DNA of 64,000 nucleotides from Brevundimonas aurantiaca. GTDB taxonomy: Bacteria > Pseudomonadota > Alphaproteobacteria > Caulobacterales > Caulobacteraceae. Location of the stretch: the NCBI RefSeq assembly GCF_014199955.1, contig NZ_JACHOQ010000001.1, forward strand, positions 620,001-684,000. Direction: 5' to 3'. Position numbers and translations under genes: made by a program. This document shows positions 8,946 through 22,688 of this stretch, in pieces. Position 1 is the first letter of the stretch. Every line of letters begins with the position of its first letter. The notes below the pieces were generated by a model. It worked only from the letters and a program-made list of their open reading frames with translations. It searched no databases and was not told the origin of the DNA.

Positions 8946-11378
8946 CTATGCTATGCCCTCGGGCAGGGCATAGGCGATCACATAGTCGCCCTTCGGCGTC
9001 TCCATGAAGTGGTGGCCGCCCGCCATGATGACGAGATACTGGCGGCCGTTCTGCTCATAGATCATCGGATTGGCCTGGCCGCCGGCCGGCAGGACGTCGG
9101 ACCAGACGGTCTCGCCGGTTTCGATGTCGATGGCGCGGATCAGGTCGTCGGTCGCCGCGGCGATGAAGATCAGGCCGCCGGCCGTCACCACCGAACCGCC
9201 GTTGTTCGGCGTGCCGATCTCCAGCGGCAGGTGCGAGGGGATGCCCCACGGCCCGTTCTTGCGCGCCGTGCCGAACGGCCGGTCCCACAGGGTCTTGCCG
9301 GACCGCATGTCGATGGCGGTGATGCCGCCGTACGGAGGCTCCTTGCACAGCAGGCCCGTCCACTTCACGCGCCAGCCGGCGTTGACGTCGATGGCGTAGG
9401 GGACGCCGATCTGCGGATCGCCGGCGCCTTCCCCCTTGGACAGGCTGCCGCCGCGCACGCTCGCCTGCTGCTGCTGGGCGATGTAGCGAGGGTCGTCACG
9501 CGGGAACCAGCCCCTCTCATTGGCCTCTTCGCGCGGCACCAGCCGGTTGTAGTTGGGCATGTCGTTGTAGTTGGCGATGATCACGCCGCGCACAGGATCG
9601 ACCGCCACGCCGCCCCAGTCGGAGCCGCCGTTATAGCCGGGATAGTTGATGTAGTGGTTGGTCGATGGCGGGGTGTAATAGCCCTGATAGTCGGCCTTCC
9701 TGAAGTTGATGCGGCAGAACATCTGGTCGATGGGCGACATGCCCCACATGTCCCGCTCCTCCAGATTGGGCTTGCGCAGGGTGGCGAACAGCGAAAAGGG
9801 CTGGGTGGGCGACCGCTGGCCCTGTTCGGTTCCGCCCGTGGTCGGGACCGGACGTTCCTCGACCCCATGCAGCAACTGGCCGGTGGCGCGGTTGAACACA
9901 TACATGTCGCCCTGTTTGGTGGGCAGCAGCAGGGCCGGAACCACGCCGCCCCCCGTCGGGAAGTCGATTAAGGTCGCCTGAGAGCCCAGGTCGAAGTCCC
10001 AGACGTCCTTATGCACCGTCTGGAAATGCCAGCGGGGCTTGCCGGTCGTCACGTCCAGCGCGACCAGGGCGGTGGAGTATTCATTCTCGGCCGGTCGCCG
10101 CGAGCTGGACCAGTAGTCGGCGGACGAATTACCCATGGGCAGATAGACTAGGCCCAGCGCCTCGTCCCCCGTGGCCGTGGTCCACATATTGGGCGTGCCC
10201 GGCGTATAGGTCTCTCCTTCCGGCGGCAGGCCGTTGCGGTCGGGGCGCATCATGTCCCAGGCGAAACGCAGTTCACCCGTCTCCACATCGAAGCCCTGGA
10301 TCACGCCCGAGGCGTTCCAGCGCTTCTGGCCGTCCAGCACCTGATGCCCCGTGACGATCACCCCGCGCACGATCACAGGGGCGGAAGTTATCGAGACCAT
10401 GCCCGGATAGGGCTCGCCCATGCCGCGCTTGATATCGACGGCGCCGTTCTGGCCGAAGGCCGGACAGGGGCGTCCGGTGCGCGCATCGACAGCGATGATG
10501 CGGCCGTCCAGAGTGCCCTCGACGATCTTGGTCGCGCACGGCTCGGCCGCGTCGGCGCCGGCCCGCGCGTGATAGGTCACGCCCCGGCAGGCGGCCGTAT
10601 AGGGGATGTTCTCGTCGGCGACCTGAGGATCATAGGCCCACTTCTGTCGCCCCGTGGCGGCGTCCAGGGCGAACAGTTTGTTGCGGGCAGAGCAGAGATA
10701 GACGGTGTCGCCGATCTTCAGAGGCGTGGTCTCCGCGCCCCATCGTTCTTCCGGCAGATCGCCGGTGCGGAAGGTCCAGGCCCGTTCCAGTCGACCGACA
10801 TTGTCCTTGTTGATCTGCGTCAGAGGCGAATAGCGCTGGGCGCTGTCCGTGCCGCCCCAGGCGGGCCAGTCGGCGCCGGTCTTCAGCAGGGCCGGGTCGT
10901 TGTAGGCGCCGCGCGCGCCCGGCGTCGGGCTGGCGATCTGAGCGCGGTTGGCCTGGGCCACGGCGAAGCCGAACACCACCGTAAGGACCGCCAGTCCCAG
11001 GGCGCCGCCGCCCGCCAGCCGTTTGCCGCCCCGCCCCATCAGCACGGGCAGGCTAGCCAGAACCAGGAACATCAGAACCAGCGGGCCGATCAGACGCGGG
11101 ACCAGGGCCCATCCGTCCAGCCCCTTTTCCCAAAGCGCCCAGACCAGGGTGAACAGGAAGGCGCCGCCGTAGATCCAGGCGCCCCGCACGTCGCGCAAGA
11201 CCAGAAGCACGCCCGAGGCGATCAGCAGCAGGCCGACGATCAGATAATACCAGGAGCCGCCCAGGGCCGCGAGCTGCGCCCCGCCGAAGGCGAGGATCGC
11301 TCCGATCAGGGAGATAAGGAGGCCCAGGAGCAGCGTCAGCCATCCTCCCAGCCCAGTCGGCGTGGTCCATCTCGGCAT
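8946..11378 (-). CDS. gcd: membrane-bound PQQ-dependent glucose dehydrogenase
   Basis: An 810-aa quinoprotein oxidising glucose to gluconolactone on the periplasmic face and passing electrons to ubiquinone. The first ~140 residues hold five hydrophobic segments typical of mGDH, followed by a beta-propeller that begins near DWPAWGGTDSAQRYSPL. Propeller features include VTGHQVLDG, LPMGNSSADYW, NYPGYNGGSDWGG (a conserved PQQ-site region) and GGSVVTAGGLIFIAAATDD near the end. Size matches the E. coli-type enzyme. No PQQ biosynthesis genes are in the window, so the cofactor must come from elsewhere. The gene is divergent from gltD and ends at a bidirectional terminator. Confidence 0.95.
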   Translation of the reverse strand: MPRWTTPTGLGGWLTLLLGLLISLIGAILAFGGAQLAALGGSWYYLIVGLLLIASGVLLVLRDVRGAWIYGGAFLFTLVWALWEKGLDGWALVPRLIGPLVLMFLVLASLPVLMGRGGKRLAGGGALGLAVLTVVFGFAVAQANRAQIASPTPGARGAYNDPALLKTGADWPAWGGTDSAQRYSPLTQINKDNVGRLERAWTFRTGDLPEERWGAETTPLKIGDTVYLCSARNKLFALDAATGRQKWAYDPQVADENIPYTAACRGVTYHARAGADAAEPCATKIVEGTLDGRIIAVDARTGRPCPAFGQNGAVDIKRGMGEPYPGMVSITSAPVIVRGVIVTGHQVLDGQKRWNASGVIQGFDVETGELRFAWDMMRPDRNGLPPEGETYTPGTPNMWTTATGDEALGLVYLPMGNSSADYWSSSRRPAENEYSTALVALDVTTGKPRWHFQTVHKDVWDFDLGSQATLIDFPTGGGVVPALLLPTKQGDMYVFNRATGQLLHGVEERPVPTTGGTEQGQRSPTQPFSLFATLRKPNLEERDMWGMSPIDQMFCRINFRKADYQGYYTPPSTNHYINYPGYNGGSDWGGVAVDPVRGVIIANYNDMPNYNRLVPREEANERGWFPRDDPRYIAQQQQASVRGGSLSKGEGAGDPQIGVPYAIDVNAGWRVKWTGLLCKEPPYGGITAIDMRSGKTLWDRPFGTARKNGPWGIPSHLPLEIGTPNNGGSVVTAGGLIFIAAATDDLIRAIDIETGETVWSDVLPAGGQANPMIYEQNGRQYLVIMAGGHHFMETPKGDYVIAYALPEGIA

Positions 11379-11598
11379 GGAGCCCCCGTTTTCGATTGCG
11401 GTTGAGACGAGCTCAACGAACGGACGCCGCCCAGGTTCCGAATTTGGCGCCTACAGACCCTAAAGCCGTTCCAAGTGGAGCGGCGGGCGCACACATTTAT
11501 CGCCACATTGCGCGCATATCTGATCATTTGTTGCGATTTTCTCGAGCAATAGCCCGTAGCGGCAATAATATTTGCCTCACACCGCCGCTTTGCTGCAT

Positions 11599-13031
11599 AT
11601 GCGAGGGATGCATAAGACCCTGAAGCAAGGCGGGACTTTCGTGGTCGAACCCCGCCGCCTGTCCAAGGCCTCCGCCGAACTGCGCACGCGCGGTTTCGGT
11701 GAAATCACGATTCCGCCCTCGACCGAGACGGCGGAGAAACAGGCGTCGCGCTGCACCGACTGCGGCGTGCCGTTCTGCCAAAACGCCTGCCCGCTTCAGA
11801 ACAACATCCCCGACTGGCTGCGCCTGTCGGCCGAGAACGAGGCGCGCGAAGCCTGGCGCGTGGCCTCCCTGACCTCGACCATGCCCGAAATCTGCGGCCG
11901 CATCTGTCCGCAGGACAGGCTGTGCGAAGGCGGCTGCACCCTGAACCAGTCCGGCTGGGACGCCGTGACCATCGGCTCGGTCGAGGCCTGGCTGGGGGAT
12001 CAGGCCTTCGCCAACGGCTGGGTCGAACCGATCCGTCCCCAGGCCGAACGGGGCGAGAGCGTCGGCATCGTCGGGGCGGGACCGGCCGGTCTGGCCGCCG
12101 CCGACCGGCTGCGCAGTGAAGGCTATCAGGTCACCGTCTATGACCGTCATGACCGGGCCGGCGGCCTGCTGATCTACGGCATTCCCGGCTTCAAGCTGGA
12201 GAAGCATGTGGTCCAGCGGCGCGTGGACCGTCTGATCGACGGCGGCGTCCAATTCGTCCTGGGCTGCGAGGTCGGCAAGGACGTGACCCTGACCGAGTTG
12301 CGCGACCGCCATGACGTGGTCCTCCTGGCCATGGGCGTCTACCAGCCCCGCGTCCTGTCCGCGCCGGGGCGGGGCCCGGACTCCACCGTGGCGGCCCTCT
12401 CCTATCTGACGCACCAGAACCGGCGCGACCTAGGCGACGCCGAACAGGACGGCTGGCACGAGGCGCGCGGCAAGCGGGTGGTCGTGATCGGCGGCGGCGA
12501 CACGGCGATGGACTGCGTCCGCACCGCCGTCCGCCAGGGCGCGGCCAGCGTGACCTGCCTGTATCGCCGAGACCGCGAGAACATGCCCGGCTCGGCCCGC
12601 GAGGTGGTCAACGCCGAGGAGGAAGGCGTCGTCTTCGAATGGCTGGGCGCGCCCAAGGCCCTGCTGTCCCAGGGCGACCGCGTCACCGGCGTCCGCGCCG
12701 CGCGGATGCAACTGACCGAGGCGGCCCCCGGCGAGCGGCGCGACATCGTGCCCGTGCCCGGCGCCGACTTCGATATTCCGGCCGACATCGTCATCGAGGC
12801 CCTGGGCTTTTCGCCCGAGCCCTTCGCCGCGCATGAGCCGAACCTGACACTCCGCGACGACGGCACCATCAAGGTCGGCGCCGTCAGCTTCGCCACCAGC
12901 CTGCCCGGCGTCTTCGCCGCCGGCGACGCGGTGCGCGGGGCCTCGCTGGTCGTCTGGGCTGTGCGGGAAGGCCAGGACGCCGCCGCCGAGATCGATCGTT
13001 ACCTGAAGACCCGCACCGAGGAGGTCGCGGC

Positions 13032-13035
<4 letters not shown>
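11599..13035 (+). CDS. gltD: glutamate synthase small subunit
   Basis: The beta subunit of NADPH-GOGAT, about 478 aa. It takes electrons from NADPH and passes them via FAD and 4Fe-4S clusters to GltB. The N terminus carries CTDCGVPFCQNACPLQNNIP and then CGRICPQDRLCEGGC, the two cysteine sets for the clusters. The FAD fold is GIVGAGPAGLAAADRL and the NADPH fold VVIGGGDTAMDCVRTAV. The start is uncertain: ATG 11599 and ATG 11608 are both poor in ribosome-binding sequence, and GTG 11641 is possible. The stop overlaps the gltB start by 4 bp. The order gltD-gltB-amtB is consistent with coordinated ammonium assimilation. Confidence 0.95.
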
Positions 13036-17543
<4,508 letters not shown>

Positions 17544-17588
17544 AGCCTGGTTGCGCCGTTCCTTCCTCTCCTCCCCGAGACGCCTGAA

Positions 17589-18902
17589 ATGACCCGAACC
17601 GCCGCCCTTTCCGCCTTCACCGCCGTCGGGGCGGCGTCGCTCGCCTCACCGGCCCTGGCGGCGCCCGCCCTGTTGGCCCACCAGGCGCCGCTGGCCATCG
17701 ACAATGCGGCGACGGCCTGGATTCTGACGTCCACCGCCCTGGTTCTGCTGATGACCCTGCCGGGCCTGGCCCTGTTCTACGGCGGCATGGTCAGGAAGAA
17801 GAACATCATCAGCGTCATCGCCCAGTCGGCGGCGGCCTTCGCCCTCGTCTCGGTGCTGTGGTTCCTGGTCGGCTACAGCCTGTCGTTCGGCAAGGGGCCC
17901 GACGCGGTCAACGGTCTGATCGGCGGGGTCCAGTCGGCCTTCCTGAACGGGGTGACGATGCAGACGGCGCACAGCCTGCTGCCGGGCCTGCCCGAACTGT
18001 TGTTCGTCAGCTTCCAGATGACCTTCGCCATCATAACCCCGGCCCTGATCGCCGGCGCCTTCGCCGAACGGATGAAGTTTTCGGCCAGCCTGCTGTTCTT
18101 CGCCCTGTGGCATCTGATCGTCTATGCGCCGATCTGCCATCAGGTCTGGGGCGGCGGCTATCTGGGCGGACTGGGGGTGCTGGATTTCGCGGGCGGGGCG
18201 GTCGTTCACGTCAATGCGGGCGTCGCCGGCCTGGTCTGCGCCCTGGTGCTGGGACCGCGCCACGGCTTCGGCCGCGACAACATGGCTCCCGCCAATCTGG
18301 TCTATAGCGCCATCGGCACCGGCCTGCTGCTGGTCGGCTGGATCGGCTTCAACGCCGGGTCGGCCGGGGCGGCCGACGCCCTGGCCGCCACCGCCGCCTT
18401 CAACACCATCCTGGCCGCCGCCGCCGCCGCCCTGGGCTGGATGGCGATCGAATGGTTTGACCGCAAGCGCCCGACCCTGCTGGGCCTGCTGTCGGGCATC
18501 GTGGGCGGTCTGGTCGCCATCACCCCCGCCGCCGGCTTTGTCGATCCCAAGGGCGCCTTCTTCATCGGCCTGATCGCCGGCCCGGCCTGCTACGCCGGAG
18601 CGGTCTGGCTGAAGCACGCCCTGAAATACGACGACAGTCTGGACGCCTTCGGCGTGCACGGGATCGGCGGCATCGTCGGCGCCCTTTTGACCGGCGTCTT
18701 CGCCACCACCAGCGTCAACGCCCTGGCGGAGGGGGCGACCGTGTGGAAACAGGCGGTCGGCCTGGTCGGCGCAATCGCCTGGAGCGCGGCGGGCACCTTC
18801 GTGGTCCTGATGATCTGCAAGTTCACCACCGGCCTGCGCGTCGCCAGGGACGAAGAGGTCGAGGGACTGGACTATACCCAGCATGGCGAAGCCATCCACT
18901 GA
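17589..18902 (+). CDS. amtB: ammonium transporter
   Basis: A 437-aa inner-membrane ammonium channel. An N-terminal signal-like segment ending ALAAPALL precedes eleven hydrophobic helices. Family motifs include LFYGGMVRKKN near TM1-2 and the paired pore histidines in GGAVVHVNAG and AFGVHGIGGIVGALLTG, which line the conduction path. The start is 45 bp after gltB, suggesting readthrough from gltDB. Most proteobacterial amtB genes are paired with glnK, whose product plugs the channel; no P-II gene is visible on either side. The C-terminal cytoplasmic tail (LRVARDEEVEGLDYTQHGE) still has the region that P-II proteins contact. Confidence 0.96.
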   Translation: MTRTAALSAFTAVGAASLASPALAAPALLAHQAPLAIDNAATAWILTSTALVLLMTLPGLALFYGGMVRKKNIISVIAQSAAAFALVSVLWFLVGYSLSFGKGPDAVNGLIGGVQSAFLNGVTMQTAHSLLPGLPELLFVSFQMTFAIITPALIAGAFAERMKFSASLLFFALWHLIVYAPICHQVWGGGYLGGLGVLDFAGGAVVHVNAGVAGLVCALVLGPRHGFGRDNMAPANLVYSAIGTGLLLVGWIGFNAGSAGAADALAATAAFNTILAAAAAALGWMAIEWFDRKRPTLLGLLSGIVGGLVAITPAAGFVDPKGAFFIGLIAGPACYAGAVWLKHALKYDDSLDAFGVHGIGGIVGALLTGVFATTSVNALAEGATVWKQAVGLVGAIAWSAAGTFVVLMICKFTTGLRVARDEEVEGLDYTQHGEAIH

Positions 18903-18919
18903 GGTCATGGACAGGGGCG

Positions 18920-18948
18920 GTTGATCCTGTCCCCGTTCACCCCCATCT
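18920..18948 (+). promoter_or_regulatory. candidate heat-shock (sigma-32-type) promoter for hsp20
   Basis: GTTGATC (18920-18926) and CCCCATCT (18941-18948) are separated by 14 bp. They resemble the sigma-32 -35 (CTTGAAA) and -10 (CCCCATnT) elements at allowed spacing. A start near 18955 would give a leader of about 60 nt. The -35 half is imperfect, and the site overlaps a hairpin (GGACAGG/CCTGTCC) that may end amtB transcripts. Confidence 0.4.
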
Positions 18949-19015
18949 TCATCTGTGACCGAAGGTCTTGCCGTTTGCGGGAGACTGTCGGTCGGTCGCT
19001 TTTTCGAGGACCCAG

Positions 19016-19438
19016 ATGACGACGACCCGCACCGTTCTGTTCGACAGCCCCTTTCTGCTGGGCTTTGACCATACTCGCGCCCTGATCGACCGCGCTGCAA
19101 AGGCCGCCGCCGAGAGCTATCCGCCCTATAATGTCGAGCAGATCGCCGACACGGGCGTTCGGATCAGCCTGGCTGTCGCCGGCTTTTCGCCAGACGAGCT
19201 GGCCATCACGCTTGAGGGGCGTCAGCTGATCATCGCCGGCAAGCGCGACGAGGCCGGCAAGGGCGAACAGGCCTTCCTGCATCGCGGCATCGCCTCTCGC
19301 GGCTTCGTCAGGAGCTTCGTCCTCGCCGACGGGCTGGAGGTTCAGGGCGCGCGGCTGGAACACGGTCTGCTGCACGTCGATCTGATCCGGCCCGAGGCGG
19401 AACGCCAGGTGCGGCGCATTCCCATCACGGCGGGCTGA
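19016..19438 (+). CDS. Hsp20/alpha-crystallin family small heat-shock protein (IbpA-like)
   Basis: A 140-aa cytoplasmic holdase. N-terminal FDSPFLLGFDHTRALIDRAAKAAAESYPPYNVEQ is typical of alphaproteobacterial IbpA-type proteins. The alpha-crystallin domain includes ISLAVAGFSPDELAITLEG, LIIAGKRDE and a C-terminal GLLHVDLIRPEAE with an IPI-type tail motif (RRIPITAG) used in oligomer assembly. ATG 19016 is preceded by GAGGA at good spacing; the upstream in-frame start lacks one. The DUF1150 gene follows at 62 bp. A hairpin CGCCCGG-CGAT-CCGGGCG (19458-19475) lies between the two genes. Confidence 0.94.
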   Translation: MTTTRTVLFDSPFLLGFDHTRALIDRAAKAAAESYPPYNVEQIADTGVRISLAVAGFSPDELAITLEGRQLIIAGKRDEAGKGEQAFLHRGIASRGFVRSFVLADGLEVQGARLEHGLLHVDLIRPEAERQVRRIPITAG

Positions 19439-19500
19439 AAAGCGCGGCCGTTCGAACCGCCCGGCGATCCGGGCGTTGTGAAATCAAAGGAGGCGGTCCT

Positions 19501-19749
19501 ATGACGCCGATTATGACCAAGGAAGATTTTGCGGGCCTGGGCGCCCCTGACCTCGTCTATGTGCGCGAGGTGAAGGCGTCCGACCTGCTGGAAGAGGCGG
19601 TCGAGATGAAGGACGTCGCCTTCGACCCGAACCAGTCGCTCTACGCCGTCCACAGCGCCGACGGCGAACGCCTGGCGGTGATGCTGGACCGCGACACCGC
19701 CTTTGCGGCCGCCGTCGCACACGAGCTGGAGCCCGTCTCGGTTCACTGA
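19501..19749 (+). CDS. DUF1150 family small protein
   Basis: An 82-aa acidic protein with a perfect AAAGGAGG ribosome-binding site (19486-19493). The sequence (KEDFAGLGAPDLVYVREV, SLYAVHSADGERLAVMLDRD, FAAAVAHELEPVSVH) matches the DUF1150 family, which in alphaproteobacteria habitually follows an hsp20 gene. Its function is not established. The stable pairing suggests a role with the small heat-shock protein, for instance in its regulation or turnover. No membrane segment or cysteine is present. Confidence 0.9.
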   Translation: MTPIMTKEDFAGLGAPDLVYVREVKASDLLEEAVEMKDVAFDPNQSLYAVHSADGERLAVMLDRDTAFAAAVAHELEPVSVH

Positions 19750-19778
19750 GCGGAAATGGAAGAGGCCGCCGCCTGCTG

Positions 19779-20246
19779 TCAGGCGGCGGTCGCGGGAGCG
19801 TCGTCCTTGACGAACAGGGCGCGGACCGCGTCGGCGGTGTGCGCCTGACGCAACTGCTCCCTCAGCTCGGCTGAACGCAGGGCGCGAGACGCCGCGGCCA
19901 GCGCGCGCAGATGCTCGGCCCCATCCTTGGGCGGAGCGAACAGGGCGAACAGAAGATCCACCGGGCGATCGTCGACGGCGTCATAGGCGACCGGCGAATC
20001 CAGGCGCACGAAGACGGCCGTAACCCGATCGATCTCCTTCAGCCGGGCGTGCGGCACGGCGACGCCCGACCCAAGGCCGGTCGAGCCCAGGGCTTCACGC
20101 TCCAGCAGGGCTTCGAACACGCGGGTCTGATCCACGCCCATGGCCTGGGCCGCCGCCTCAGCGACCGCGTGCAGCGCTTGCCGCTTGGAAGAAGCGCCGC
20201 CGCGCAGCACTACGCCGTTGGGCGCCAGGAGGTCTGCGATATGCAT
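19779..20246 (-). CDS. ptsN: PTS nitrogen-regulatory IIA protein
   Basis: A 155-aa IIA-Ntr protein, the terminal phospho-acceptor of the nitrogen PTS; it has a regulatory rather than a sugar-transport role. The phosphorylated histidine is His66 in GSGVAVPHARLK, and the fold is recognisable through VDLLFALFAPPKDGAEHLRAL. The start at 20246 replaces an upstream extension because MHIADLLAPNGVVL is the usual N terminus and GGAG lies upstream. It is the last gene of the lpt-rpoN-hpf-ptsN operon, the normal location. Confidence 0.95.
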   Translation of the reverse strand: MHIADLLAPNGVVLRGGASSKRQALHAVAEAAAQAMGVDQTRVFEALLEREALGSTGLGSGVAVPHARLKEIDRVTAVFVRLDSPVAYDAVDDRPVDLLFALFAPPKDGAEHLRALAAASRALRSAELREQLRQAHTADAVRALFVKDDAPATAA

Positions 20247-20329
20247 TGTAGCCGACTCCAGACAGGCGAATGGCTGTCGCGGGCGCCCCTTTAGAGGCTC
20301 CCGCGACAAAGTCAAACGCGGCTGTTCAC

Positions 20330-20968
20330 CTAGTGGCCGTTGGTCTTGCCGGTACGTTCGGGGTCGATCCAGCCGACATTGCCGTCAGGACGGCGATAGA
20401 CGACCGACAGACCGCCGTGGGCGGCGTTGCGGAACAGGACGACCGGATAGCCCGTCATGTCCAGCTCGAGCACGGCCCGCCCCACGGTGATGGTGCGGAT
20501 CTCATGCTCGGTTTCGGCGATGACCATGCCGACCGGGGGCGGACCGTCGCTGTCGCCGGCGTCGCCGAAGACGTCGTCCTCCACGCTGTCGGGATCCCGC
20601 AGCACGATGCTACGGGCGACTTCGCGCGCGGCGTCTTCGGTCTTTTCAGGCGACAGACCCTTGGGTCCGATATGGTGGTCCTTGAGCCGGCGCTTATAGC
20701 GGCGGACGCGCTTTTCGAGACGGTCCAGCGCCTCGGTGAAGGCGGAGTGGGCGTCGCCGCCCATACCCGACGTCACCAGAGTCTGGCCCGACGCGAGGCG
20801 GACCCAACAGTCCACCTTGAAGCCGTGGCCGTCCTTGGACACCACGACCTCGGCGTCGTCACCGCCGCGGGCGAAGTATTTTCCGACCCCTTCTTCGAGT
20901 TCCTGGGAGATGCGCGAGCCTAACGCTTCGCCGACATCCACTTGCTTGCCGCTGACTTGGACTTGCAT
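20330..20968 (-). CDS. hpf: long-form ribosome hibernation-promoting factor
   Basis: A 212-aa two-domain HPF that dimerises 70S ribosomes into inactive 100S particles in stress or stationary phase. The N-terminal S30AE domain runs from MQVQVSGKQVDVGEALG through DAHSAFTEALDRLEKRVRRYKRRLKDHH. An acidic linker follows, then the C-terminal dimerisation domain (HEIRTITVGRAVLELDMTGYPVVLF). It lies between rpoN and ptsN, the classical order. Confidence 0.95.
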   Translation of the reverse strand: MQVQVSGKQVDVGEALGSRISQELEEGVGKYFARGGDDAEVVVSKDGHGFKVDCWVRLASGQTLVTSGMGGDAHSAFTEALDRLEKRVRRYKRRLKDHHIGPKGLSPEKTEDAAREVARSIVLRDPDSVEDDVFGDAGDSDGPPPVGMVIAETEHEIRTITVGRAVLELDMTGYPVVLFRNAAHGGLSVVYRRPDGNVGWIDPERTGKTNGH

Positions 20969-21023
20969 GCGAATAGAACGCTCCCGCTCGCATTTGGTGT
21001 CAATCGGGATCACCGATTTGTGG

Positions 21024-22535
21024 TCACGCTTGGCAGGCGCCCCTAACCATTCTGCGACGCTCGACGGACGACGGAATTCTCAAGGCTTCCCGATACTTGG
21101 CGACTGTTCGGCGGGCGATGTCGATGCCGGTTTCCTTAAGGATTTCGACGATTCTGTCGTCGGACAAAATGTCCCCCCCCAGGCTCTCGCCGTCGATCAT
21201 GGTTTTTATCTTATGACGGACGGCTTCGGCCGAATGGCTGGCGGCGCCGTCGGTCGATTGGATGGCGGCGGTGAAGAAGAATTTCAGTTCGAACACCCCG
21301 CGCGGGGTCGAGACATATTTGTTCGAGGTGACGCGGCTGACCGTCGATTCATGCATGCCGATGGCGTCGGCCACCGTCTTCAGATTCAACGGACGCAGGA
21401 ACTCGACCCCGAAGGCCAGGAAGGCGTCCTGCTGACGCACGATTTCAGAGGCCACCTTCAGGATGGTCTTGGCCCTCTGGTCCAGCGACTTGACCAGCCA
21501 GCTGGCCTGGGCCGCGCATTCGGCGACGAAGGTCTTTTCCGTTTCCGACCGCGCGCCGGCCTGGACCAGTCCATGGTAGCGTTTGTCGATCAGCAGGCGC
21601 GGCAGGGTGTCGGCGTTCAGTTCGACCCGCCAGCCGCCGGCGGGATCAGGCCTTACATGGACGTCGGGGACCACCGTCTGGGCGGGTTCGCCGCCGAAGC
21701 CGGCGCCGGGTCGCGGCGTCAGGCCCTTCAGCTCGGCGATCATCTCGTTCAGATCCTCGGCGTCGACGCCGCAGACCTTCTTCAGCCCCGCCATGTCCCG
21801 ACGCGCCAAAAGGTCCAGATTGTCCAGCAGGGCCGCCATGGCCGGATCGAAGCGATTGCGCTCGATCAGCTGCAGCTTCAGGCATTCGGGCACGGAACGG
21901 GCCATGACGCCCGTCGGCTCGAACCCGTGGCAGACGGCCAGGACCGCCTCGATCCGCGCCAGATCGACCCCCAGCCGATCGGCGAACTCCGCCAGTTCGC
22001 CGCGCAGATAGCCCCCTTCGTCCGTCGCATCGATCAGGGTCAGGGCGATGCCGTGGTCGGCCGGCGACAGGCCCGCCGAAGAGGCCTGGGCCTGGAGATG
22101 CTCCCACAGGGTGGGTTCATGGGCGTCGGGGCGCTCGCCGTCGCCTTCGAACACGACGCCGCCCTTGCCGGCGCTGGACCAGTCCGACAGGCCGGGCTGA
22201 GCCTCGTCGACCAGTCGGTCGCTGGTGCGTTCCCCAGGCGCCGCGTCGCCATAGACGTCGTCGGAACCGGCGTCCATCGCGGCGACCGAATCCTGGCCCA
22301 CCCCTTCGCCGAAAGACATTTCCTGATCGGCGACGGGATCGGCCGCCTTTTCGGGCGCGTCGGCCTCTGCGCCCTCGGGCTCGTCGCGTTGCAGCAGCGG
22401 ATTGCGCTCCAGCTCGGCCTCGACGAACTCCTCCAGCTCGAGATTGGACAGTTGCAGCAGCTTGATCGCCTGCTGCAGCTGGGGCGTGATGACGAGCCCC
22501 TGCCCCTGTCTGATCTCTAGACGCTGCCCGATCAC
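21024..22535 (-). CDS. rpoN: RNA polymerase sigma-54 factor
   Basis: About 503 aa. Region I is GQRLEIRQGQGLVITPQLQQAIKLLQLSNLELEEFV, needed for activator response. An acidic region II follows, then the core-binding region, the HTH (MHESTVSRVTSNKYVSTPRG) and the RpoN box ARRTVAKYRE near the C terminus. GTG at 22535 is preferred because AGGA lies upstream and the protein then begins at the family's standard IGQRLEIRQGQ. An ATG at 22595 would add 20 atypical residues. In Caulobacterales sigma-54 serves late flagellar genes and stalk genes as well as nitrogen control. Confidence 0.96.
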   Translation of the reverse strand: MIGQRLEIRQGQGLVITPQLQQAIKLLQLSNLELEEFVEAELERNPLLQRDEPEGAEADAPEKAADPVADQEMSFGEGVGQDSVAAMDAGSDDVYGDAAPGERTSDRLVDEAQPGLSDWSSAGKGGVVFEGDGERPDAHEPTLWEHLQAQASSAGLSPADHGIALTLIDATDEGGYLRGELAEFADRLGVDLARIEAVLAVCHGFEPTGVMARSVPECLKLQLIERNRFDPAMAALLDNLDLLARRDMAGLKKVCGVDAEDLNEMIAELKGLTPRPGAGFGGEPAQTVVPDVHVRPDPAGGWRVELNADTLPRLLIDKRYHGLVQAGARSETEKTFVAECAAQASWLVKSLDQRAKTILKVASEIVRQQDAFLAFGVEFLRPLNLKTVADAIGMHESTVSRVTSNKYVSTPRGVFELKFFFTAAIQSTDGAASHSAEAVRHKIKTMIDGESLGGDILSDDRIVEILKETGIDIARRTVAKYREALRIPSSVERRRMVRGACQA

Positions 22536-22688
22536 GTGCGGTTTTCCTGCGGGCGCGAAACTGGCCCGGAACTTGCTGTCGAGAGTGCCGCCCATTGGTT
22601 AACGCCCGACAAACGGGGGATGCGGGCGCGTCCTGACTTGCAAGTCTGAGCCTTGGCGACCGGCGGGCAGAGCGCCGCCGCCCTTCGA

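Noticed and set aside
19458..19475. Terminator between hsp20 and DUF1150
   Set aside because: A clean 7-bp hairpin, but followed by TTGTGAAATC rather than a T tract, and just before a very strong ribosome-binding site; more likely an RNA stability or processing element.
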